The notes under the pieces: generated by a model
What the model was told of the DNA's origin: nothing
Seen by the model: only the letters and a program-made list of their open reading frames with translations
The model's database searches: none
Source of the DNA: Ornithinimicrobium avium
GTDB lineage: Bacteria; Actinomycetota; Actinomycetes; Actinomycetales; Dermatophilaceae
Assembly: GCF_003351765.1 (NCBI RefSeq)
Contig: NZ_CP031229.1
Span: 2,480,001-2,544,000 of the forward strand
Reading direction: 5' to 3'
DNA: 64,000 nt
Translations under genes and position numbers: made by a program
Part shown: positions 47,977 through 56,057 of the stretch, in pieces
How positions within the stretch are numbered: position 1 is the stretch's first letter
Layout: the number at the start of each line of letters is the position of its first letter

Positions 47977-48717
47977 TCAGGCCGGAGCGGCACCCTGAGG
48001 GTCGGCGAAGAACGCCTCGGTGCGCACGGCGCCGGGAACGCAGCCGAGGTCCTGGGCGACCCGACACACGGTTGCGACAAGTCCGGGCGCTCCGGCGACG
48101 AAGACGTCATGTCCTGACAGGTCGGGCACGATCTCGGGCAGGACCAGACCGACTCGTCCCACCGGCGGTGGGCCGGGGGCCCGGGTGAGCGTGCGCACGT
48201 AACGAAAGCCTGGCTGCTCCGCCTGCCACGAGGCGAAGCGATCCTCATACATCAGGTCGGCCTCGGACCGCGCTGAGAAGAGGACCGAGAACGAGCGCGG
48301 CGTCCCGCGAAGCACGGCTGCCTCGGCGAGCGAGAGCACCGGAGCCAGCCCGGATCCACCGGCCACGCACAAGATCGGGCGCTCGCTCCTCGGGTCCACG
48401 ACGAACGTGCCGTACGGACCCGAGAGCATCACGGAGGTCCCCAGCGGCATGCTTGTCGTGAGCCACGGGCTGGTCCGCCCTTTGTCGACCCTGGTGACGA
48501 GCAGCCTGATGCTCCCGGAAGGGTCGGGGGCGTTCGCGACCGAGTAGGACCGGACCGGAAACCGGTCGTTCTCATCACTGACCAGGACGTACTGCCCTGG
48601 AGCGAAGGTGAGATGTCGCCCCTCAGGCCGCAGCGTGAGCTCGGCCACGGCCGGTGTCACCCAGGTACGGGACACAAGGACGTGCGGCAGGTCCTCCGAC
48701 GTCGCCGTCGACACCAC
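47977..48717 (-). CDS. FAD/NAD(P)-binding ferredoxin-reductase-like oxidoreductase
   Basis: 246-aa protein with FNR-type fold: FAD motif FPVRSYSVANAP (RxYS), a second flavin segment and the NAD-binding CVAGGSGLAPVLSLAEAA, ending in a FFADP-type tail. It lacks the 2Fe-2S domain found in many oxygenase reductases. It would pass electrons from NAD(P)H to an oxygenase or ferredoxin partner not present in the window. The frame is open upstream, but GTG 48717 (or 48714) follows GAGGAGG and lies 2 nt after the gntR stop. Expression with that regulator suggests a role in the island. Confidence 0.85.
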   Translation of the reverse strand: MVSTATSEDLPHVLVSRTWVTPAVAELTLRPEGRHLTFAPGQYVLVSDENDRFPVRSYSVANAPDPSGSIRLLVTRVDKGRTSPWLTTSMPLGTSVMLSGPYGTFVVDPRSERPILCVAGGSGLAPVLSLAEAAVLRGTPRSFSVLFSARSEADLMYEDRFASWQAEQPGFRYVRTLTRAPGPPPVGRVGLVLPEIVPDLSGHDVFVAGAPGLVATVCRVAQDLGCVPGAVRTEAFFADPQGAAPA

Positions 48718-48719
48718 GC

Positions 48720-49406
48720 TCAGCCGACCTCCTCGCAGCGCAGCGTCAGCGGGCCCCGAGCATCGAGGTCCAGCCAACGCCGCACCAGGGCGAACTGCTC
48801 CTCGAGCACTGTTGCGGCACGGCGCCGGTCACCGACCAGGAGGAGCCGGTGCAGCGTGGCGTCTAGGGCCACGACGTGCTCGGGAAGCCGCCCCGCGCCG
48901 TGCATGAGACGTCCGAGGGACGGCCATACCGTGGCCAGGGCCGAGGTGAGATATCGATCTCCCGCCGCCTGGCAGAGCGTGCGATGGAACCGGACGTGGG
49001 CGTCGGCCGTGGCGGTTTCCGCCGGGGGGCTGACGACGGCCGGGGAGTGTCCGCCGGTCCGGGCATGACCCACGAGCGCCTGCAAGGCATGGCGCTCCAG
49101 AACCTCCCTGACCGAGAGCAGGCTCTGCACGTCAGCCGCGGTGAGGACGGGCACCCCGACACCGCCCCCTGGCAACTCGACGAGGAGCGACTCCGCCACC
49201 AGTGCCGAGATCGCGTCCCGCACCGGCATCCGGCTGACCCCCAGGGTCCTCGCCAGGGCCACCTGCCGAAGCCTCGCGCCCGGTGGGATCTCACCGCTCA
49301 TCACGGCATCACGCAGCCGGTCACGGACCAGGCCCCCGAGCGCGGGCGGCTCCTCGATACCCCCTTCCAGCAGCGGACGTCCGGCCCTCCAGGCGGTTGC
49401 CTGCAT
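48720..49406 (-). CDS. GntR-family regulator, FadR/FCD subfamily
   Basis: 228-aa regulator. The HTH segment GARLRQVALARTLGVSRMPV followed by RDAISALVAESLL is nearly the same as in the GntR at 37736-38458, so the two are paralogs and may recognise related sites. The FCD domain is shorter but keeps ADAHVRFHRTLCQAAGD and HVVALDATLHRLL. It is followed directly by the reductase gene. Upstream lies a CAGGAT/ATCCTG inverted repeat and a divergent aminotransferase-like gene. Confidence 0.9.
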   Translation of the reverse strand: MQATAWRAGRPLLEGGIEEPPALGGLVRDRLRDAVMSGEIPPGARLRQVALARTLGVSRMPVRDAISALVAESLLVELPGGGVGVPVLTAADVQSLLSVREVLERHALQALVGHARTGGHSPAVVSPPAETATADAHVRFHRTLCQAAGDRYLTSALATVWPSLGRLMHGAGRLPEHVVALDATLHRLLLVGDRRRAATVLEEQFALVRRWLDLDARGPLTLRCEEVG

Positions 49407-49584
49407 CGATCCCCACTCCTTCTCGGCGGGGACCCTGACACGGGGGTGTCGGACCCTGGCCGTGTGCGCGACGACTCAAATCGGGATGCCGTCCGCCCAG
49501 TGTCCGACTCACCGGTGTCCCGGTCCACGGTTGCGCGCCAGTGCTGGGTTCCGACCAGCTTCCTGGGGCAGGACTGCGTGGATC

Positions 49585-49603
49585 CAGGATGCCGTCTATC
49601 CTG
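49585..49603. promoter_or_regulatory. Candidate GntR operator upstream of the CobC-like gene
   Basis: CAGGAT (49585-49590) and ATCCTG (49598-49603) form a perfect inverted repeat with a 7-nt spacer. The right half and flank, ATCCTGTGCCTGGTCA, resemble ATCCTGTATCCAGGTCA at 37630-37646 beside the other gntR. Confidence 0.5.
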
Positions 49604-49640
49604 TGCCTGGTCAAGCCGACTCGCGGACCAGGAGCAGGAC

Positions 49641-50594
49641 ATGGTGCAGGACGACACGCAGCAGGGCCGAGCCGCGCGTCTGTCCTCCTTGGCATCTTCG
49701 GGCGCGGCACCGGTGGTGCCACCCGCCGGGGCGCACGGTGGTGACGGCCTCGCGGTCGCGGCGGCCCTCGGCTTGGACCCGGCGGACCTGCTCGACCTCT
49801 CGCAGAACATGAACCCCGTCGCGCCTCCGGTCGCGCCGCTGGTGGAACGGCACGCCGATGCGCTGTACCGCTATCCCGACCCTGCTCCCGCGACGATCGA
49901 GCTGGCCCGTGCCCTCGGGGTCGAGGCAGAGCGGCTCCTGCTGACCAACGGTGGCAGCGAGGCCATCCACCTGGTGACCCAGGTGCTGGGCGGAGGGGTG
50001 CGCAGCGAGCCGGAGTTCAGCCTGCACCCGCGCGGGACGGAGGGTGCACGGTGGCGCACGGACCCGCACAGCCCGACCGGCGTCCTCGCCGGTCCGGGCG
50101 AGACCGCCGACGTGTGGGACGAGGCGTTCTACGCCTTGGCGACCGGGCTATGGACCGCCGGCCGGGAGGAGGTCACGGTCGTCGGGTCGCTGACCAAGAC
50201 CTTCAACTGCCCGGGCCTGCGGATCGGCTACGTCCTCGCCGACCCGGAGGTCGTGCGCGGCTGCGCGCGGCGTCAGGCGCACTGGTCGGTGAGCACCCTG
50301 GCCCTGGCCGTCCTGCCCGACCTGCTCGGCACCGCCGACCTGCCGACCTGGACGGACGCCGTCGCCCGTCTCCGCGACGACCTCGTTGGGCTGCTCCGCG
50401 GGCACGGGCTGACAGCGACGGCAGCGGACGCGCCGTGGGTGCTGGTGCGTGAACCCCGCCTGCGCGAGCGGCTGGCACCCCACGGCGTGCTGGTCAGGGA
50501 CTGCAGGAGCTTCGGCCTCCCGGGGACTTTTCGGATCGCGGTCCCGGGACCGCCGGGGTTCGAGCGGCTGGAAGCCGCGCTCGCCCGACTCTGA
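49641..50594 (+). CDS. PLP-dependent aminotransferase-fold enzyme, CobC/CobD (threonine-phosphate decarboxylase)-like
   Basis: 317-aa fold-type I PLP enzyme. LLDLSQNMNPVAPPVAPLVE matches the N-terminal D-x-S-x-N-x-NP block of threonine-phosphate decarboxylases, TNGGSEAIHLV binds the cofactor phosphate and VGSLTKTFNCPGLRIGYVLA carries the lysine. In cobalamin synthesis this enzyme makes aminopropanol phosphate for the nucleotide loop, which fits the cob operon 330 nt downstream. Histidinol-phosphate aminotransferase is the alternative. The protein is somewhat short for the family (about 360). ATG 49641 has GGAG 7 nt upstream; the frame is open further but reads as noncoding. Confidence 0.8.
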   Translation: MVQDDTQQGRAARLSSLASSGAAPVVPPAGAHGGDGLAVAAALGLDPADLLDLSQNMNPVAPPVAPLVERHADALYRYPDPAPATIELARALGVEAERLLLTNGGSEAIHLVTQVLGGGVRSEPEFSLHPRGTEGARWRTDPHSPTGVLAGPGETADVWDEAFYALATGLWTAGREEVTVVGSLTKTFNCPGLRIGYVLADPEVVRGCARRQAHWSVSTLALAVLPDLLGTADLPTWTDAVARLRDDLVGLLRGHGLTATAADAPWVLVREPRLRERLAPHGVLVRDCRSFGLPGTFRIAVPGPPGFERLEAALARL

Positions 50595-50716
50595 CCGCCT
50601 CGGCAGCCTCCTTCCCGGCCGGTCACCCCTTCCGTCCCCGCCTGCCCCCGGGCACCGTCTTCCGCGACCCGGGCTAGGCTTCCCACAGCATCCACGCTCG
50701 CGTGTATGCTGTATAC

Positions 50717-50807
50717 ATCGAGCAGGCGAAGTCCGGTGAAAATCCGGCACTGACCCGCAACGGTGGAGCAGCCCCGCAGGCTGCCAAGTCCGGTCGAGCT
50801 GCTCGAT
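50717..50807 (+). promoter_or_regulatory. Cobalamin riboswitch
   Basis: The conserved core is at 50730-50765 (GGTGAAAATCC, then ACTGACCCGCAACGGTG) and the B12-box-like CTGCCAAGTCCGG is at 50781-50793. The aptamer is closed by a perfect 9-bp P1, ATCGAGCAG (50717-50725) with CTGCTCGAT (50799-50807). It is compact. A TATGCT -10 (50704-50709) is just upstream. The sequence to 50920 would hold the expression platform, including a GACGG/CCGTC hairpin near 50850, before the uptake lipoprotein gene. B12 binding should switch off the operon. Confidence 0.92.
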
Positions 50808-50920
50808 GATCCGCACCACACGCCCTCGAGGAGCCAAGGGCCGGTTCGGACGGCGGACCGTCAGACGGACTGTCGCTCGAGCGAAGCACCAGCCTCGACC
50901 GACAGGAGACCGACAAGAAG

Positions 50921-51952
50921 ATGACGCACCCCCGCACCCTCCGCCAGGCGACCGCGCTGGCCGCCGCCCTCGCGCTCGCCCTCACCGGCTGCGCCACCGA
51001 CACCGGCGACGCCGACAGCACCAGCGGCCCGGCCGCCCCGGACGCCGCGAGCAACGACACCGCCGCCGACGGCGGCGCCACCGACAGCAGCGACACCACC
51101 GCCGAGGACACCGAGGCAGCCCTCGACGCCTTCCCCGTCACCGTGGACACCCCCGCCGGCGAGGTGACGATCCAGCAACGTCCCGAGCGCATCGTCTCGC
51201 TGTCGGCCTCGGCCACCGAGATCCTCTTCGCCGTCGGCGCCGGCGACCAGGTCGTCGCCGCGGACGAGTGGTCGACCTACCCGGAGGAGGCGCCGACCAC
51301 GGACCTGTCCGGCTACGAGCCCAACGTCGAGGCGATCGTCTCCTACGACCCCGACCTGGTCGTCGTCGCCAACGACATCAACGACATCGTCGCCTCCCTG
51401 GGCCAGGTCGACGTCCCGGTGATCGTCAACGCCGCGCCGGCCGACGTCGAGGGCGGCTACGACGGCATGGCCGCGCTCGGCCTGGCCACCGGGCACGCCG
51501 ACGACGCGGCCCAGGCGATCTCCACGATGCGTGAGGGGATGGAGGAGGCCTTCGCCGCGGCACCCACGGACCTCGACCTGCGGATCTACCACGAGGTCGA
51601 CCAGACCCTCTTCGCCGCGAGCAGCCACAGCTTCATCGGCTCCGTCTACGCACAGATGGGTGCGACCAACATCGCCGACGAGGGGGACACCGAGGGCTCG
51701 GGCTTCCCGCAGCTGACCGAGGAGGCGATCATCGAGGCCAACCCGCAGCTGATCGTCATCCAGGACCTCGTCGGCTACACCCCTGAGGACGTCGCGGCCC
51801 GCCCCGGCTGGGACCAGATCGACGCGGTCAGGAACGACAACATCGTCGTCGTCTCCTCCGACATCGCCTCCCGCTGGGGACCCCGCCTGCCGCAGCTCGT
51901 CACCGTCGTCGCCGAGGCGATGACCGCGGCGGCCGTCCCGGCCGGACGCTGA
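50921..51952 (+). CDS. btuF: Corrinoid ABC transporter substrate-binding lipoprotein (BtuF-like)
   Basis: 343-aa class III binding protein (helical-backbone, BtuF/FepB type) with lipobox LALTGC and a long Ala/Asp/Thr-rich linker. The core starts PVTVDTPAGEVTIQQRPERI and contains VSLSASATEILFAVGAGDQV. Siderophore binding uses the same fold, but the cobalamin riboswitch immediately upstream and the cob genes downstream argue for cobalamin or cobinamide. ATG 50921 has GGAG 13 nt upstream with an AAGAAG closer. The BtuC-type permease follows after 38 nt. Confidence 0.88.
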   Translation: MTHPRTLRQATALAAALALALTGCATDTGDADSTSGPAAPDAASNDTAADGGATDSSDTTAEDTEAALDAFPVTVDTPAGEVTIQQRPERIVSLSASATEILFAVGAGDQVVAADEWSTYPEEAPTTDLSGYEPNVEAIVSYDPDLVVVANDINDIVASLGQVDVPVIVNAAPADVEGGYDGMAALGLATGHADDAAQAISTMREGMEEAFAAAPTDLDLRIYHEVDQTLFAASSHSFIGSVYAQMGATNIADEGDTEGSGFPQLTEEAIIEANPQLIVIQDLVGYTPEDVAARPGWDQIDAVRNDNIVVVSSDIASRWGPRLPQLVTVVAEAMTAAAVPAGR

Positions 51953-51990
51953 GCGGCGCCGCACCGCGGACGGACAGCACGGCATACCCG

Positions 51991-53073
51991 ATGAGCACCA
52001 CCCACGCCCCCAGGCCGGCCGACGAGCTGGACCGCGCAGCCGAGCGCGCGTTCCGGCTGCCGGTCGCGGCCGTCCTGGGTGCCGTGGCGGTCCTCCTGCT
52101 CGTCGGTATGGTGTCCGTCACCCAGGGGGCGGCCGGGCTCCCGGTCGAGGGGGTGGTCCGGTCGCTGCTCGACCCGCTGCCCGGCCTCCACCTGCACCAG
52201 ACGCTGACCGACCAGCAGCAGGCGGTGCTGTGGCAGATCCGGATGCCGCGCACGGTGCTGGCCGCGCTCGTCGGCGGGTCGCTGGCGATGGCCGGCGCCG
52301 GCTACCAGGGCGTCTTCCGCAACCCGCTGGCAGACCCCTACCTCCTGGGCGTCTCGGCGGGGGCCGGGCTCGGCGCCGTGCTCGCGCTGGGCTTCGGGCT
52401 CGACCTGTCCTGGGGGCCGGTGGACGCGCTGCCGGCCGCCGCCTTCCTCGGTGCGCTGGTCGCGGTGACCGCCTCGGTGCTGGTGGCGCGAGGCTCGTTC
52501 CGCGACCCCGCCACCCTGCTGCTCGCCGGGGTGGCGATGGCCGCGCTGTTCTCCGCCACCCAGACCTTCGCGATCCAGAAGCTGGACCAGACCCGCTCGC
52601 GGGAGGTCCTCTCCTGGCTGTTCGGGCGGCTGGCCACGGACGGCTGGCACCCCGTGGTGCTGCTGCTGCCCTACGTCGCCGTGGCGGGCGTCGTCCTGCT
52701 CCTGCACGCGCGGCACCTGGACGTGCTGCGGCTCGGCGACGACGAGGCGCGCTCGCTGGGGCTGCACCCGGCCCGGTCGCGGCTCGTCATCGTCGTGGCC
52801 GCCACCCTCCTCACCGCGGCGGCGGTGTCGGTCAGCGGGCTCATCGCCTTCGTCGGCCTGGTGACCCCGCACGTGGTGCGGCTGCTCGTCGGCCACTCCT
52901 ATCGGGCGCTGATCCCGCTGTCCGCGCTGGTCGGGGCGGCCTTCCTGGCCTTCGTCGACATCGGCGCACGCACCCTGGCCGCGCCCGCCGAGCTGCCCGT
53001 CGGGGTCATCACCGCCTTCGTCGGCGCGCCGTTCTTCTGCGTGGTCCTCTGGCGAGGGAGGTACGGCACGTGA
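51991..53073 (+). CDS. btuC: Corrinoid ABC transporter permease (BtuC/FecCD family)
   Basis: 360-aa membrane protein with about ten helices. Family motifs include RMPRTVLAALVGGSLAMAGA followed by GYQGVFRNPLADPYLLGVSA, and the C-terminal GLIAFVGLVTPHVVRLLVGH that contacts the ATPase. ATG 51991 has no strong ribosome binding site but is the only start giving the usual length. Its TGA overlaps the ATPase GTG. Confidence 0.9.
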   Translation: MSTTHAPRPADELDRAAERAFRLPVAAVLGAVAVLLLVGMVSVTQGAAGLPVEGVVRSLLDPLPGLHLHQTLTDQQQAVLWQIRMPRTVLAALVGGSLAMAGAGYQGVFRNPLADPYLLGVSAGAGLGAVLALGFGLDLSWGPVDALPAAAFLGALVAVTASVLVARGSFRDPATLLLAGVAMAALFSATQTFAIQKLDQTRSREVLSWLFGRLATDGWHPVVLLLPYVAVAGVVLLLHARHLDVLRLGDDEARSLGLHPARSRLVIVVAATLLTAAAVSVSGLIAFVGLVTPHVVRLLVGHSYRALIPLSALVGAAFLAFVDIGARTLAAPAELPVGVITAFVGAPFFCVVLWRGRYGT

Positions 53074-53924
53074 GCATCCCCACCCTCACCCCCTCCAGCG
53101 CGCTGCGGATCCACGACCTGCGCGTCGCCTACGACGGCACCGAGGTGCTGCGCGGCACCGACCTGGAGCTGCGCACCGGCGAGTGGCTCGGCCTCATCGG
53201 GCCCAACGGCTCGGGCAAGTCGACCCTGCTGCGCGCGCTCGTCGGGCTGGTGCGCAGCACCGGGTCGGTCGAGCTGGGCAACGGCGGCCCGCCCGGCCCC
53301 ACCGACCTCTCCCTCATGCCGCAGTCCCCCGAGCTCCCGCCGGGGATGACCGTCGTCGAGTACGTCCTCCTCGGCCGCACCGCGCACCTGGGCTGGCTGC
53401 GCCAGGAGTCGGCCGCCGACCGACGGGTGGCCACCGACGTCCTGCGCCGGCTGGGGCTGGCCTCGTTCGCCGGCCGGCCGGTCCTGCAGCTCTCCGGCGG
53501 CGAGGCGCAGCGGGTCGTCATCGCCCGGGCCCTCGCCCAGCAGTCGCCGGTCCTGCTCCTCGACGAGCCCACCAGCGCGCTCGACGTCGGCCACCAGGTC
53601 GAGGTGCTCGAGCTCGTCGACGAGCTGCGCCACGAGGACGGGCTGACGGTCGTCGCCGCCATGCACGACCTGGGGATCGCCGCGCGCTACTCCGACCGGC
53701 TGGCGCTGCTGGACCGCGGCTCGCTGGCCGCCGTCGGCGCACCCTGCGACGTCCTCCAGGAGGACCTGGTCTCCCGGGTCTACGGCCACCCCGTGCGCGT
53801 GCACGAGCTGGACGGCCACCTGGTGGTGGTGCCCGCGCCACGTGCCGCACGTCATACCCCCGGCAGTCCCGTCTCCCTCGCCGACCGACGCCCGACCCCC
53901 ACCCCCGACCAGGAGGTCTCGTGA
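53070..53924 (+). CDS. btuD: Corrinoid ABC transporter ATPase (BtuD/FecE family)
   Basis: 284-aa ATPase. Walker A is GPNGSGKST (about residues 46-54), Q-loop SLMPQSPELPPG, signature LQLSGGEAQRVVIARAL, Walker B PVLLLDEPTSALD, and the H-loop AAMHDLG. It pairs with the preceding permease and binding protein. GTG 53070 overlaps the permease stop (GTGA); the longer frame upstream is a shadow of the permease. A Pro/Arg-rich C-terminal tail extends beyond the usual domain. Confidence 0.92.
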   Translation: MSIPTLTPSSALRIHDLRVAYDGTEVLRGTDLELRTGEWLGLIGPNGSGKSTLLRALVGLVRSTGSVELGNGGPPGPTDLSLMPQSPELPPGMTVVEYVLLGRTAHLGWLRQESAADRRVATDVLRRLGLASFAGRPVLQLSGGEAQRVVIARALAQQSPVLLLDEPTSALDVGHQVEVLELVDELRHEDGLTVVAAMHDLGIAARYSDRLALLDRGSLAAVGAPCDVLQEDLVSRVYGHPVRVHELDGHLVVVPAPRAARHTPGSPVSLADRRPTPTPDQEVS

Positions 53925-54514
53925 CCACCGCTGAGCCCGCCCGCGACCACGACGAGCCGCGCACCGAACGGCCCTACGACCGGCGCGCGCTGCGCTCGGC
54001 GCCCTCGCTGGTGCTGGTCAACACCGGGCACGGCAAGGGCAAGTCGACCGCCGCGTTCGGGACGCTGCTGCGCAGCCGGGCGCGCGACTGGCCGACGGCG
54101 GTCGTGCAGTTCGTGAAGTCCGGGACGTGGCGCACCGGGGAGGAGGCCATGCTGCGCCGGCTCGGCGTGGACTGGTTCGTCGCCGGTGACGGCTTCTCGT
54201 GGGAGTCCGACGACCTCGACGAGAGCAGGGCCAAGGCGGTCGCCGCGTGGGCCTTCACGCGCGAGCTGGTCGCGCGCAGCGAGCACCCGATGGTCCTGCT
54301 GGACGAGGTCTCCTACCCGATGAACTGGGGCTGGATCGACGTCGACGACGTGGTCGAGGTCCTCCGGACGCGACCGGAGACCGTCTCCGTCATCCTTACC
54401 GGCCGCGAGATGCCGCAGGCGGTCGTGGACGTGGCCGATACGGTGACCGAGATGGTCCCCGTCAAGCACGCCTTCGAGAAAGGGATCCGCGCCCGCCGTG
54501 GCATCGACTACTGA
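53921..54514 (+). CDS. cobO: Cob(I)alamin adenosyltransferase, CobA/CobO type
   Basis: 197-aa ATP:corrinoid adenosyltransferase that makes the adenosyl form needed by the mutases of the island. The P-loop is NTGHGKGKSTAAFG (about residues 34-47), VVQFVKSGTWRTGE and LLDEVSYPMNWGWID are further CobO blocks, and the end ILTGREMPQAVVDVADTVTE is typical. GTG 53921 overlaps the btuD stop. The last residues overlap the cobQ start by 17 nt. Confidence 0.93.
   Translation: MTTAEPARDHDEPRTERPYDRRALRSAPSLVLVNTGHGKGKSTAAFGTLLRSRARDWPTAVVQFVKSGTWRTGEEAMLRRLGVDWFVAGDGFSWESDDLDESRAKAVAAWAFTRELVARSEHPMVLLDEVSYPMNWGWIDVDDVVEVLRTRPETVSVILTGREMPQAVVDVADTVTEMVPVKHAFEKGIRARRGIDY
54498..54514 (+). other. cobO/cobQ coding overlap
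   Basis: The cobQ GTG lies 17 nt inside cobO, longer than the 4-nt overlaps elsewhere in the operon. The cobQ ribosome binding site is therefore inside the cobO coding sequence. Confidence 0.7.
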
Positions 54515-56057
54515 CGACGCACCGCGCCCCTCCGGCGCGGTCATGGTGCTGGGCACGACCAGCGGCGCCGGGAAGTCCACGGTGGTCACCGCGCTGTGCC
54601 GGGCCCTCGCGCGCCGCGGCGTGGACGTCGCGCCGTTCAAGGCGCAGAACATGTCCAACCACTCCGCGGTCACCTCCGACGGCGGGGAGCTGGGTCGGGC
54701 CCAGGCGATGCAGGCGGTGGCCGCGCGGGCCGAGCTCGACCGCCGGATGGGGCCGGTCCTGCTCAAGCCCTCCGGCGTGCACACCTCGCACGTGGTCGTG
54801 ATGGGCGAGGAGGTCGGCGTCGACGAGGCCGCGGACTTCGGCGACCGGGTCGAGCGCGTGCGCCCCGTCGTCCTCGACGCGCTGACCTCGCTGCGGCGCG
54901 ACCACGAGGTCGTCGTCCTCGAGGGTGCCGGCGGCGCGGCCGAGATCAACCTGCTGGACCGCGACGTGGTCAACCTCCCTCTCGCCGCCGCCGCCGGGCT
55001 GCCCGCGGTGCTGGTCGTGGACATCGACCGCGGGGGGTCGTTCGCCTCGGCGTACGGGACCTGGGCGCTGCTGCCCGAACGGCTGCGCCAGCACCTGCGC
55101 GGCTTCGTCGTCAACAGCTTCCGCGGCGACGCCGGGCTGCTCGAGGACGGCCTGCGTGACCTCGAGGCACGCACGGGCGTGCCGGTGCTCGGGGTCCTGC
55201 CGCACCTGGGAGAGCACCTCATGCTCGGCATCGAGGACTCGCTCGACCTCTCCGCGCCCGGCCGGCCCGTCTCCCCCGCGACGGCCGAGCGCCCGGTGCG
55301 GGTGGCGGTGGTCCGCCTGCCGCACCTGTCCAACCCCTCCGACCTCGACCCGCTCGTGCTCGAGCCGTGCGTCGAGCTGCGCTGGGCCACCCGTCCTGCC
55401 GACATCGGCGACGCTGACCTCGTCGTGCTGCCCGGCACCCGCACCACCGTCGCCGACCTGGCGTGGCTGCGCGGGACCGGGCTGGCCGAGGCGATCCCGC
55501 ACCTGTCCCGCAAGATCCGGGTGCTGGGGATCTGCGGGGGCTACCAGATGCTCGGCGAGCTCATCCACGACGACCTCGAGTCCGGCGCGGGCACGGTCGA
55601 GGGGCTGGGCCTGCTCCCGGTCGAGACGACCTTCGAGCGGCCCAAGGTGGTCACCCGCTCGGGAGGCAGGGTGCTGCGGACCGGCATTCCGGTGGAGGGC
55701 TACCAGATCCGGTTCGGGCGGCCGCACCGCACCGGCGGCCAGCCGTGGCTGGAGCTGGCCCCCTGGGAGTCCTGGGGCGAGGCCGAGGAGGAGGGCTGCG
55801 TCGCCAGGTCACGGCTGCGCGTGCGGGGCACCAGTCTGCACGGCGTCCTCGACAACGACCGGCTGCGCCACGCCCTGCTGTGGGAGGTCGCGGCCGCGCG
55901 GCGGCGGACGTTCGAGCCCTCCGAGGTGCCCTACCGCCAGGCGGTCGAGGACCACGTCGAGCATCTCGCCGACTGGGTCGAGGGGCACCTCGACGTCGAC
56001 GCGGTGCTCGCCCTGGCCGCGGAGGCGGCCGCCCCGGGCGAGGAGCCCGGCTGGTGA
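54498..56057 (+). CDS. cobQ: Cobyric acid synthase CobQ
   Basis: 519-aa glutamine-dependent amidotransferase that amidates four carboxyl groups of adenosylcobyrinic a,c-diamide. The ATP-binding N-terminal domain has VLGTTSGAGKSTVVTAL and PFKAQNMSNHSAVTSDGGE. The glutaminase domain has the nucleophile Cys in LGICGGYQMLGEL and the His in TSLHGVLDNDRL. GTG 54498 lies inside the end of cobO and follows AGAAAGGGA. It shows that the strain can process corrinoids from a late biosynthetic step, not only finished B12. Confidence 0.94.
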   Translation: MASTTDDAPRPSGAVMVLGTTSGAGKSTVVTALCRALARRGVDVAPFKAQNMSNHSAVTSDGGELGRAQAMQAVAARAELDRRMGPVLLKPSGVHTSHVVVMGEEVGVDEAADFGDRVERVRPVVLDALTSLRRDHEVVVLEGAGGAAEINLLDRDVVNLPLAAAAGLPAVLVVDIDRGGSFASAYGTWALLPERLRQHLRGFVVNSFRGDAGLLEDGLRDLEARTGVPVLGVLPHLGEHLMLGIEDSLDLSAPGRPVSPATAERPVRVAVVRLPHLSNPSDLDPLVLEPCVELRWATRPADIGDADLVVLPGTRTTVADLAWLRGTGLAEAIPHLSRKIRVLGICGGYQMLGELIHDDLESGAGTVEGLGLLPVETTFERPKVVTRSGGRVLRTGIPVEGYQIRFGRPHRTGGQPWLELAPWESWGEAEEEGCVARSRLRVRGTSLHGVLDNDRLRHALLWEVAAARRRTFEPSEVPYRQAVEDHVEHLADWVEGHLDVDAVLALAAEAAAPGEEPGW

